A stretch of DNA of 31,200 bases from the NCBI GenBank assembly GCA_000437675.1, contig FR901809.1, positions 1-31,200 of the forward strand, read 5' to 3'. This document shows, piece after piece, positions 24,438 to 31,200 of this stretch. The stretch is from Prevotella sp. CAG:891. GTDB lineage: Bacteria > Bacteroidota > Bacteroidia > Bacteroidales > Bacteroidaceae. The position numbers and the translations under genes were made by a program. Positions within the stretch are counted from its first letter, which is position 1, and each line of letters starts with the position of its first letter. The notes beneath the pieces were generated by a model. It saw only the letters and a list, made by a program, of their open reading frames with translations, was not told where the DNA came from and did no database searches.

Positions 24438-24500
24438 AAATGTGTAAATGCACAAAACTTCACACCAACAAGGGTTCGTTCAGTGCATTTACACATTTAT
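24438..24500 (+). terminator. large hairpin between the TPR gene and ribH
   Basis: A perfect 16-bp inverted repeat, AAATGTGTAAATGCAC (24438-24453) with GTGCATTTACACATTT (24483-24498), has a 29-base loop. The tail is only weakly T-rich, so it may be a terminator, an mRNA stabiliser or a control element for ribH. Confidence 0.55.
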
Positions 24501-24625
24501 AGGTTATAAGCAGATGCTCTGTATTATATATATGAATTACACCAGCTGCTATTATGACACACTTCCCTATCAGGCTTAATGCCTCTATACAACAAGCTTA
24601 ACATTAAAATCAAAAAAATCAATCC

Positions 24626-25120
24626 ATGTCATCTTCAAACTATTCTTATACAGAAGACCAAACTTTGCCTATTCCTGATGCGAGCGAAATGCGATTCGGC
24701 ATCATTGTTACCGAATGGAACAACAACATTACAGACAAATTGCTTGATGGTGCTATTGAAGAGCTGAAAAGCAATGGTGTGGTTGAATCGAATATAACCG
24801 TAAAGCGCGTACCCGGAAGCTTTGAATTGGTTTACGCTGCTGCACAATTAGCCAAATTCGGCCATGTTAACGGAATTATCATTCTGGGATGTGTGATTCG
24901 TGGCGATACGCCTCACTTCGACTACATCTGCCAGGGAGTAACACAAGGCATCACAGAATTGAATGCAAAAGGTGACATTCCAGTAATCTTCGGATTGCTC
25001 ACTGTAAACACTTTTGAGCAAGCTGAAGAGCGTTCAGGAGGCCGTTTAGGCAATAAAGGAAAAGAATTTGCACTTACTGCAATAAAAATGGTGGATTATG
25101 CTTGGAAGTTACAAAAATAA
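24626..25120 (+). CDS. ribH: 6,7-dimethyl-8-ribityllumazine synthase
   Basis: The penultimate step of riboflavin synthesis, condensing 5-amino-6-ribitylaminouracil with 3,4-dihydroxy-2-butanone 4-phosphate. The 164-residue protein has the substrate-binding VTEWNN (28-33), PGSFE (63-67), GCVIRGDTPHFDY (88-100, with the catalytic His at 97) and FGLLTVN. Length fits the lumazine synthase family. No other rib genes are nearby, so the pathway is scattered in this genome. The tRNA-Tyr promoter overlaps its 3' end. Confidence 0.96.
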   Translation: MSSSNYSYTEDQTLPIPDASEMRFGIIVTEWNNNITDKLLDGAIEELKSNGVVESNITVKRVPGSFELVYAAAQLAKFGHVNGIIILGCVIRGDTPHFDYICQGVTQGITELNAKGDIPVIFGLLTVNTFEQAEERSGGRLGNKGKEFALTAIKMVDYAWKLQK

Positions 25121-25132
25121 TTCCTATCTTTG
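25102..25132 (+). promoter_or_regulatory. promoter of tRNA-Tyr
   Basis: TTGG (25102-25105), then 19 bases, then TATCTTTG (25125-25132). The upstream element lies inside the last codons of ribH. The tRNA begins 20 bases after the -7 box. Confidence 0.7.
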
Positions 25133-25151
25133 CAATGCAAATAAGAAATAA

Positions 25152-25234
25152 GGGCAAATACCAGAGTGGACAAATGGGGCAGACTGTAAATCTGCTGGCT
25201 TTCGCCTTCGGTGGTTCGAATCCATCTTTGCCCA
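25152..25234 (+). tRNA. tRNA-Tyr (GTA)
   Basis: An 83-base class II tRNA with acceptor GGGCAAA/TTTGCCC, anticodon stem GCAGA/TCTGC, loop CTGTAAA (anticodon GTA), a long variable arm and T-loop TTCGAAT. Discriminator A is present; CCA is not encoded. Confidence 0.96.
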
Positions 25235-25236
25235 CA

Positions 25237-25274
25237 CAACGGCGCAATCTTCGATTCTGAAGATTGCGCCGTTG
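25237..25274 (+). terminator. terminator hairpin of tRNA-Tyr
   Basis: A perfect 16-bp stem, CAACGGCGCAATCTTC (25237-25252) with GAAGATTGCGCCGTTG (25259-25274), has a six-base loop. The following T-run is weak (CGCATTTAATAATG). Confidence 0.75.
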
Positions 25275-25355
25275 CGCATTTAATAATGTTCTTCGATTTA
25301 TTAAAACCTATAGTCTTTTATACAATATTATTCCGAAGCCTACGTTTTTAGTTTT

Positions 25356-27761
25356 ATGGCAAAGATAAAATTTATAATCCGCTATATAGTTCTCGCTACA
25401 CTGATGCCATTGAGCATCTCCACAACATGGGCACAAAGCCGTACACGTATTTTCGGCATTGTGAAAGACGAGAAAGGCTCGCCGGTTGAACTCGCTACGG
25501 TTAGGGTTACAGGGCAAAGTGCCCTCACTTTTACCAACCTTAAAGGTGAGTATTCGCTTTGGTGTAACTCGGCAGACTCTGTACGCGTTGTATACTCCAT
25601 GATTGGATACGAAACACGCAAACGACTCCTACGTTCACCAGCTGATTCTATACGCATAGACATTATGCTCCCTTTTTATGAAAAAGGCACTTTAGGAACT
25701 GCAGAGGTCGTGGGGCAAGGTGTTCAAACAGGAACCGTACAACGCATTTCAAAACCCGACATGAAACTTTCGCCATCGACTACAGGAAATGGCGTGGAGG
25801 AAATTATTGCTACTCAAGCTGGTGTTTCGACACACAATGAATTATCTTCACAATACAATGTGCGAGGTGGTTCGTTCGATGAGAATTGCGTTTACTTGAA
25901 TGGCATCGAAGTATACCGCCCTATGCTTGTTCGCTCCGGACAACAAGAAGGTCTGTCCATTATCAACTCAGACATGGTTGAGAGTATAGGCTTTTCTTCA
26001 GGTGGTTTTGAAGCGCGATATGGCGATAAAATGTCATCGGTGTTGGACATCACGTATAAGCATCCCGAACAGTTTGAAGCTACTGCACAAGCCTCGGCCT
26101 TGGGTGCCGGTACTTATATAGGTTGGGGTAACAAGAAAGTCAGCCTAATGACGTCTGTGCGTTATAAAACAACCAAATACTTGTTAGGTTCAACCGATAC
26201 AAACGGAGAATACCAACCGAACTTCCTGGACTATCAGGCTTTCCTGTCATGGCGACCTAATCGCAGATGGTCGTTTGAATTACTCGGTAATATTTCAGAC
26301 AACCATTACAACTTCAAGCCCGAAGACCGAGAAACCAAATTCGGTACTATCAGTGATGCCAAAAGCTTTAAAGTTTACTTCGATGGAAAAGAAAAGGATA
26401 ACTTTCGCACGCTATTTGGCGCAGCAACGCTTACACGCCATTTTAATCCGGAAACATTCCTTGCTCTGCAATTTTCATCCTTTGCAACTCGAGAGCAGGA
26501 GACCTATGACATTCAAGGTGAATATTGGCTGAATGAAGCTACTTCGCAAGAACAACTGGGAGTAGGCACATACATGGAACATGCTCGCAACAGACTGCGG
26601 GCAAGGGTTATGAATTTGGGACTCAGATTCCGTACGAAACTCACCGGTCATACGCTGCAGGCTGGGTTTAACTGGACCAAAGAAACCATACATGAAAATT
26701 CAAGAGAATGGGAAATGCGCGATTCTATGGGATACTCACTCCCCCACGATCAGCAGATTCTTAAGCTCATTTACAGCCTTCGGTCCAAAGCTGATGTAAA
26801 CTCATCGCGTTTCAATCTCTACGCTCAAGACGCTTGGCGCATCAAAGGAAATGCCGGATTATTCAACATTACCTATGGTTTGAGATTCAGCTATTGGAAC
26901 TGGAATAAAGAGACACTTTTCTCTCCGCGCATTTCTGTAGGTCTACTTCCTTCATTCTCTGATCATTGGACTTTCAGATTTGCTACTGGTTTCTATTATC
27001 AGGCACCTTTCTACAAAGAGTTAAAAGATACCACACTGCATAATGGTATGGCCAAGGTTTCACTCAACAAGAATATCAAATCACAGCGTTCGATACACTT
27101 TGTTGCTGGAGCTGACTACACATTCAGATTGGCAAACAGACCATTTAAGTTCACGACGGAAGTTTACTACAAACTTTTGTCCAACCTTATACCTTATACG
27201 GTTGACAACGTCAGAGTGATATACTATGGTAAGAATGCCGCCAAAGGCTATGCTGCAGGCATCGACTTTAAACTCTATGGCGAATTTGTTCCGGGTACAG
27301 ATTCATGGCTAACTTTCTCGCTTATGAGAACCAAGGAAAAGATTGATGGTACATGGATTCCCCGACCTACGGATCAGCTATACAATGTATCGCTATTCTT
27401 CACGGACTATTTTCCGGGAACAACCCGCTGGCGCTTGACATTGAAAGCTGCCTTTGCTGATGGCTTACCTTTTGGACCACCCAGATCTGAACGCTCGAAG
27501 CAAACATTACGTGCACCAGCCTACAAACGTGTTGACATCGGCATGAGTTATCGTCTGCTCAACAATGAAGACAAACACATACAACGGGGATTTGCAAAAG
27601 CTTTCAAGAACATTTGGTTAGGTATTGACTGCTTCAATATTTTAGGCATAGACAATGTAAACTCTTACTACTGGGTAACAGACATCAACGACAATCAGTA
27701 TGCAGTGCCTAACTACTTAACGGGCAGACAGCTTAACGCTCGCATCAACATTGAATTCTGA
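25356..27761 (+). CDS. TonB-dependent outer membrane receptor with CarboxypepD_reg-like domain
   Basis: An 801-residue outer-membrane protein. A signal peptide ends near residue 26 (LSISTTWAQ). An Ig-like carboxypeptidase-regulatory domain follows at about 30-105 (IFGIVKDEKGSPVELATVRV). The plug domain is at about 115-220 (VEEIIATQAGVSTHNELSSQ, YNVRGGSFDENCVYLNGIEV). A beta-barrel extends to the C-terminus, which ends in Phe (NARINIEF), the outer-membrane assembly signal. There is no adjacent SusD-type partner, so it is not a classical starch-utilisation pair. The ligand is unknown. A weak TACGTTTT box at 25341-25348 is the only promoter hint. Confidence 0.93.
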   Translation: MAKIKFIIRYIVLATLMPLSISTTWAQSRTRIFGIVKDEKGSPVELATVRVTGQSALTFTNLKGEYSLWCNSADSVRVVYSMIGYETRKRLLRSPADSIRIDIMLPFYEKGTLGTAEVVGQGVQTGTVQRISKPDMKLSPSTTGNGVEEIIATQAGVSTHNELSSQYNVRGGSFDENCVYLNGIEVYRPMLVRSGQQEGLSIINSDMVESIGFSSGGFEARYGDKMSSVLDITYKHPEQFEATAQASALGAGTYIGWGNKKVSLMTSVRYKTTKYLLGSTDTNGEYQPNFLDYQAFLSWRPNRRWSFELLGNISDNHYNFKPEDRETKFGTISDAKSFKVYFDGKEKDNFRTLFGAATLTRHFNPETFLALQFSSFATREQETYDIQGEYWLNEATSQEQLGVGTYMEHARNRLRARVMNLGLRFRTKLTGHTLQAGFNWTKETIHENSREWEMRDSMGYSLPHDQQILKLIYSLRSKADVNSSRFNLYAQDAWRIKGNAGLFNITYGLRFSYWNWNKETLFSPRISVGLLPSFSDHWTFRFATGFYYQAPFYKELKDTTLHNGMAKVSLNKNIKSQRSIHFVAGADYTFRLANRPFKFTTEVYYKLLSNLIPYTVDNVRVIYYGKNAAKGYAAGIDFKLYGEFVPGTDSWLTFSLMRTKEKIDGTWIPRPTDQLYNVSLFFTDYFPGTTRWRLTLKAAFADGLPFGPPRSERSKQTLRAPAYKRVDIGMSYRLLNNEDKHIQRGFAKAFKNIWLGIDCFNILGIDNVNSYYWVTDINDNQYAVPNYLTGRQLNARINIEF

Positions 27762-27766
27762 TAAAG

Positions 27767-27836
27767 AAGCTAAGTGTGAAAATTCAGATTATGCAACATA
27801 ATTGTTATTTCTGATTTTCAACACTTAGCTTTTTTT
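27767..27836 (+). terminator. terminator of the TonB receptor gene
   Basis: AAGCTAAGTG (27767-27776) pairs with CACTTAGCTT (27822-27831). Further pairing of the GAAAAT and CAGA segments with their partners inside extends the stem. Seven T follow. Confidence 0.85.
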
Positions 27837-27915
27837 GTGCAACATAATTACAATTTAAAGAAATAAAGAGTTCTAAAAAAATATTGGATTTTTAATGCAA
27901 ATTCTCGTGTATAAA

Positions 27916-27947
27916 TTTGGTTATATGAAAATATCGTTCTACATTTG
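27916..27947 (+). promoter_or_regulatory. promoter of a candidate small RNA
   Basis: TTTG (27916-27919), 20 bases, then TACATTTG (27940-27947): a full match to the Bacteroidota consensus. No protein gene follows within 100 bases; a terminator does. Confidence 0.7.
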
Positions 27948-27953
27948 CAGCGT

Positions 27954-28045
27954 TATCCTAAAAACAATCTTTTTACCTTAAGGACTAATACCTATTAAAA
28001 ACAAAATTGGCGAAACGTTGTGAAATGTTTCGCCATCATTTTTTT
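27954..28045 (+). ncRNA. candidate small RNA of about 90 nt
   Basis: It is defined only by a consensus promoter upstream and a canonical terminator downstream, with no plausible start codon and frame inside. The transcript would be A-rich, with a CCTTAAGG palindrome and a 3' terminator hairpin, a typical shape for bacterial regulatory RNAs. I cannot assign it to a known family. Confidence 0.45.
28009..28045 (+). terminator. terminator of the candidate small RNA
   Basis: GGCGAAAC (28009-28016) pairs perfectly with GTTTCGCC (28027-28034), with a 10-base loop and a following run of T. Confidence 0.85.
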
Positions 28046-28379
28046 TATATACAGATGCAACATTCTTACATACATTTTTTACAACTCCTAAGTTAATCAT
28101 TGATTTATCCCAGGAATGAAATACGTCAAATGTACTGCCTATGTTGTCTGATAAAAGAAAAGGGATTAGTAGCAAAAAGGTGCGGGGGCTTTGGCATTTA
28201 AGTGAAGTAAAACGTTGCTGCTTCGTACGTTTTGAGAATCATCAAGAGATAAAATGTTATATCCCGATTTCATTTTTTTCGCGTATAAAAAATGCACCGA
28301 AATGCCCATAGATAAAGGGCTGAATGCACATTCGGAGGTCTGGAAAACTTTCGAGATGCGATATTAGGAGACCCAAAAA

Positions 28380-28412
28380 TTTGGATTTCGGGTTGTGCAT
28401 GTTGTATCTTTG
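28380..28412 (+). promoter_or_regulatory. second promoter-like sequence in the gap
   Basis: TTTG (28380-28383), 21 bases, then TATCTTTG (28405-28412). A GAAAACAAGTTTTC hairpin lies downstream. No convincing gene follows on the plus strand. Confidence 0.45.
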
Positions 28413-28550
28413 CCTACAGCGAAGTCAGGCTGCACCTCAGCATAACTTCCGAAAACAAGTTTTCAAGTTCTGCATTCGGTTGGCACTGACATTGCATTCG
28501 CAATAAAGGCAACACTAAAGCATTGATAAGCTGCACATTAGCCTTGAAGG

Positions 28551-28685
28551 ATGAAAAAAACAGTATTCCTTATTGTGATTCATTCAGCGTTCTTTGACAC
28601 GATGTTACAACAGAAAGTAAGGCAGGTAGGCCTGTCTGAAATCCGGTATGCGTTGTTGACTTCTAACACACACTTTTGCGACTGA
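28551..28685 (+). CDS. possible 44-residue exported peptide or gene remnant
   Basis: A short frame starts ATGAAAAAAACAG and encodes a signal-like N-terminus (MKKTVFLIVIHSAFFDTML) with a short polar tail, ending TGA. A promoter-like sequence lies about 140 bases upstream. I do not recognise the product. It may be a degraded gene or chance. Confidence 0.25.
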   Translation: MKKTVFLIVIHSAFFDTMLQQKVRQVGLSEIRYALLTSNTHFCD

Positions 28686-28689
28686 GCCA

Positions 28690-28729
28690 AGAAAAGGCCT
28701 TACACACCTTTTAAAGGTGGTAAAGCCTT
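28690..28729 (-). terminator. terminator of the uridine phosphorylase gene
   Basis: A nearly palindromic 36-bp stretch (28694-28729) centred on CACCTTTTAAAGGTG has arms AAGGCCTTAC and GTAAAGCCTT. On the minus strand it is followed by TTTTC. It lies about 77 bases past the gene's stop. Confidence 0.6.
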
Positions 28730-28740
28730 GTGTAAACATT

Positions 28741-28772
28741 ACAGTATAAATCTACTACAGTGTAAATCTACT
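28741..28772. repeat. 16-bp tandem repeat
   Basis: ACAGTATAAATCTACT (28741-28756) is followed directly by ACAGTGTAAATCTACT (28757-28772), one base different. Confidence 0.85.
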
Positions 28773-28805
28773 TCAATTGCTTAAAAGAAGAGATATAAGC
28801 ACAAC

Positions 28806-29690
28806 TTAAATTCGTTCAAGCACGAGCTTGATTAAGTTGTCTATACTATTCTTATAATTAGGATTGGCACGACCCGCCACACGGTTAGCAATAACCATAC
28901 AACAAGTCAAAGCTTTATGTCCCATCAAAAGGGACAGACCAGCCAATGCACTACTCTCCATCTCGAAATTAGTAATGCGTTCCTCGCCATAGGTAAAGCT
29001 TTCAATCTTAGCATTTGCGTGTGGATCGGCCAAAGGTAAACGTAATTGTCGGCCTTGAGGACCAAAGAATCCGCCACAAGCTATGGTCACACCACGTACC
29101 ATATCTGTTTGGGCTATACGCTCCAGTAACTCTTCATCTGCACTCACAACATAAGGATGAGCAATACATTGTGAACCTGTCCACTGCATGTGATTCAGGA
29201 ACTTTTGTTCAAAATCGAGATTACATACCTCGTTGCGTCCTGCATAAAAATTGAGCAGGCCATCAAAGCCTATACTGCGTTTACTTGCAATAAATGTACC
29301 CTCAGGAGTAAAGGGCTGTAATCCGCCGCAAGTACCAATGCGAACCAACTCGAGTTGACGCAACACAGGACGCACACAACGTGTTTCAAAATCAATGTTT
29401 GCAAGTGCATCCAATTCATTAACCACAATATCGATGTTGTCACATCCGATACCCGTGGAAACAACCGTAATGCGTTTACCTTGGAAGGTTCCGGTAATCG
29501 TACGAAACTCACGACTTTCAATGTCGCATTCTTTGGTTTCGAAATGAGCTGCAACAACAGGCACGCGCCCGGGATCGCCCACCAAAATTACTTTATCAGC
29601 CAACTGTTCCGGACGTACATGCAAATGGAATATACTACCATCAGGATTGATAATCAGCTCAGATGGGGCAATAGGTTTTTGATTAGTCAT
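28806..29690 (-). CDS. udp: uridine phosphorylase family nucleoside phosphorylase
   Basis: It cleaves a nucleoside with phosphate to base and ribose 1-phosphate (pyrimidine salvage). The 294-residue protein has LVGDPGRV (phosphate binding, GDPGR at 38-42), STGIGCDN, RIGTCGGLQ and the ribose/base-binding NFEMESSALAGL near the C-terminus. The family also contains purine nucleoside phosphorylases. Length and the FEMESSAL form favour a uridine phosphorylase. It appears to be a single-gene unit on the minus strand. Confidence 0.9.
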   Translation of the reverse strand: MTNQKPIAPSELIINPDGSIFHLHVRPEQLADKVILVGDPGRVPVVAAHFETKECDIESREFRTITGTFQGKRITVVSTGIGCDNIDIVVNELDALANIDFETRCVRPVLRQLELVRIGTCGGLQPFTPEGTFIASKRSIGFDGLLNFYAGRNEVCNLDFEQKFLNHMQWTGSQCIAHPYVVSADEELLERIAQTDMVRGVTIACGGFFGPQGRQLRLPLADPHANAKIESFTYGEERITNFEMESSALAGLSLLMGHKALTCCMVIANRVAGRANPNYKNSIDNLIKLVLERI

Positions 29691-29835
29691 GATTGTAAAG
29701 ATTTAAAGTAGAGGCAACTCACCCAAAAGACTTCTCAGATGAGTAAGTCGCCACACATAATAACATTAGGAAAAATATCTGTTGTATCAGAATAATAGGA
29801 AACAGCGAGAGATGCGCAATATGAAGAAATGTATT

Positions 29836-31095
29836 TTACTTAACTTCTGCTTGGCGCATGTTTTTACACAGACTCTCGTACTGCTTTATTAACTGAGGAA
29901 GCACTTGATTGATTTGCTTGAGTTTCGACAGAACATCAGAAGTTCTATTTCCCTGAGCAGCCAATCGTTGCAAATCATCGCGCTTTGCTTTCAGATCATC
30001 TATCTGCTTTTTTGCTTCATCAGCTTGTTTGGCAATTCTTCTTGCAGCATCGCTTCGGAACTGCTTTAAACTGGTGTATACGGTGCGGTCATTTATCACA
30101 TAGCGTTTTGGGGCAGTCTTTTCTTCGCGTTTCTCCATTAAATCAGCCATGCGTTGTTTGGCAGCAATCACAACAGATTTATCTGTTTGTGTTTCTGCGA
30201 TAGACTCTAGACGAGCCAAACGTATCAGTTGTGAGTGTGTATCCTCTGTTACTTCATAAATTTCACGGCTTTCACTCGGAACGAACACATAAACACACAC
30301 GCTATCGGCAGAAGACTGAAAGCGGTCTGAAACCAGCCAGCCTAACTTCGCCGATTCGTCAATAGCAAGCATATAGTCATTTGCTGGCGAATTGAAAGGC
30401 ATACCCAAGTTTTCCGGCTTCAAGTATTCCTTGCTTTCTGTATCGTATCGAGTAACAAAAAGGTCATAACCACCTAAACTTTCATCACCTTGAGAAGCAA
30501 AATACAAGGTAACACCATCAGGCATTACAAAAGGAAAATCTTGGTCTTCTGCATGATCGTTAAGGCCATTCAACTTTGTAGAAGTACCCCACTTATTGCC
30601 AGAATGATACGCCGAACAAATGGTTTTTGCACCATGAGCAGAATCTGACACAGCAAAGAAAATGCGGTCGTTAAGTTCATTGACAAAGGCTAGTTTTCCC
30701 AGCACTTTGGGCCGCGATTTGAAAGCGTCGCCCAAAGATGATGTAGAAACCCACTTTCCAGCTTCGGCAGACAAACGAATGGTATTCAACACCTGCTTAC
30801 GCGAAACTTGAAAACTATCGACAAATGTGATTTTTTCTGTTCCTCGCAACATATCAGAACCCATATTGACACGTCGCATATCGGCATCCAAGCGTTCCGT
30901 ATCGCGGCCTGCTTTTTGTGCAGCCTTAATTTCTCGTTGCAATAATTGCGTTGCCTCGTCAAAACGATATTGTTGAATCAGTTGTTCAACAGATAAAACG
31001 GGTTCATTTTTAGCCGCATTTTTCCGTTTTTGTGCCATCGCTGGCATAACCGTTGTCAGGGCAAACAATCCAGTTAAAAGTGAAGTATAATTCAT
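29836..31095 (-). CDS. exported PD40 beta-propeller protein with C-terminal coiled coil
   Basis: A 419-residue protein with a signal peptide (SLLTGLFALTTVMPAMAQ). A short helical region resembling a TPR follows (VEQLIQQYRFDEATQLLQRE). Next come WD40-like PD40 repeats (FPFVMPDGVTLYFASQGDES, GGYDLFVTRYD). A long charged helical C-terminus (about 345-415, AKQADEAKKQIDDLKAKRDD) is likely a coiled coil. PD40 modules are common in Bacteroidota envelope proteins fused to OmpA-like domains, but no OmpA domain is present here. Function is unknown. The gene starts near the window end, so its promoter cannot be judged well. Confidence 0.85.
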   Translation of the reverse strand: MNYTSLLTGLFALTTVMPAMAQKRKNAAKNEPVLSVEQLIQQYRFDEATQLLQREIKAAQKAGRDTERLDADMRRVNMGSDMLRGTEKITFVDSFQVSRKQVLNTIRLSAEAGKWVSTSSLGDAFKSRPKVLGKLAFVNELNDRIFFAVSDSAHGAKTICSAYHSGNKWGTSTKLNGLNDHAEDQDFPFVMPDGVTLYFASQGDESLGGYDLFVTRYDTESKEYLKPENLGMPFNSPANDYMLAIDESAKLGWLVSDRFQSSADSVCVYVFVPSESREIYEVTEDTHSQLIRLARLESIAETQTDKSVVIAAKQRMADLMEKREEKTAPKRYVINDRTVYTSLKQFRSDAARRIAKQADEAKKQIDDLKAKRDDLQRLAAQGNRTSDVLSKLKQINQVLPQLIKQYESLCKNMRQAEVK

Positions 31096-31200
31096 GCGTT
31101 ACATCGAAATTTAGCTATAAATATAAAAACTGATTTCATCGGCATCGCTAACCTTATATAAATGAAGCATCTGCCTATGATTGTCTGTAAACAGTCTGTA

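Larger units (their letters stand above)
27762..28805. other. 1,044-bp intergenic stretch with transcription signals but no clear protein gene
   Basis: In order it holds the TonB receptor terminator, a promoter and terminator enclosing a possible small RNA (27916-28045), a small 7-bp hairpin (28209-28233), a second promoter-like stretch (28380-28412), a short frame with a signal-like start (28551-28685), the uridine phosphorylase terminator, and a 16-bp tandem pair (28741-28772). Confidence 0.65.

Noticed and set aside
24409..24625. Flavin riboswitch upstream of ribH
   Set aside because: The hairpin has a long perfect stem and lacks the conserved multi-helix core of the FMN element.
27978..28175. 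65-codon minus-strand frame over the candidate small RNA
   Set aside because: It runs antisense to a promoter and terminator pair, with no domain and no promoter of its own.
28209..28233. Terminator from AAAACGT/ACGTTTT
   Set aside because: There is no T-run beyond the stem and no gene ends nearby.
28324..28506. 60-codon plus-strand frame over the second promoter-like sequence
   Set aside because: The promoter lies inside the frame and the composition (rich in Arg, Cys and Leu) is not protein-like.

Overview
The window looks like a stretch of Bacteroidales chromosome, most probably Prevotellaceae or a close relative. Three things point there. Promoters fit the Bacteroidota pattern (TTTG, about 19-21 bases, then TAnnTTTG). 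Several proteins belong to families I know mainly from Bacteroidota: a DUF4831 protein, a DUF5117/DUF4953-type metalloprotease, a BT0820-like HAD protein, a CarboxypepD_reg-like TonB receptor and a PD40 envelope protein. The genes also lack obvious Shine-Dalgarno sites. Species cannot be fixed from this sequence.

Layout. (1) 1-2135, minus: a DUF2520 dehydrogenase, a KdsC-like HAD phosphatase and maf, behind a good promoter. (2) 2217-2777, minus: a duplicated tRNA-Asp/tRNA-Cys cluster whose last Cys gene carries a 27-bp 5' duplication and an acceptor mismatch. (3) 2795-4432, minus: recR, a four-helix membrane protein and a GNAT acetyltransferase. (4) 4496-6924, plus: the GTPase gene engB, a 644-bp gap with a 21-bp-repeat element and a possible gene remnant, then an orphan histidine kinase. 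(5) 7030-11508, minus: rlmD, an unknown gene and a secreted zinc metalloprotease. (6) 11609-13699, minus: manC and mutY. (7) 13860-14246, minus: a DUF1573 protein. (8) 14819-16156, plus: gdhA with a textbook terminator. (9) 16157-18594: a repeat-rich stretch around an isolated rmlA, with a second 21-bp array, a 194-bp MITE-like element and a long hairpin. (10) 18595-22129, plus: a HAD protein, the NAD(P)HX repair enzyme, a DUF4831 protein and a DUF721 protein. (11) 22331-25274: recF (minus), then a TPR protein, ribH and tRNA-Tyr (plus). (12) 25356-27761, plus: a TonB-dependent receptor. (13) 27762-28805: no clear protein gene, but a promoter-terminator pair that looks like a small RNA gene and a second promoter-like stretch. 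(14) 28806-31095, minus: uridine phosphorylase and a PD40 protein.

Most genes are core functions: DNA repair and replication (recR, mutY, recF, DUF721), ribosome and tRNA (rlmD, engB, tRNAs), metabolism and metabolite repair (gdhA, ribH, udp, nnr, maf), and sugar nucleotides and envelope (manC, rmlA, KdsC-like, DUF4831, TonB receptor, PD40). I see no CRISPR array, phage, defence island, or intact transposase. The unusual material is in the gaps: two dispersed repeat families, a damaged tRNA-Cys copy, and a candidate small RNA.
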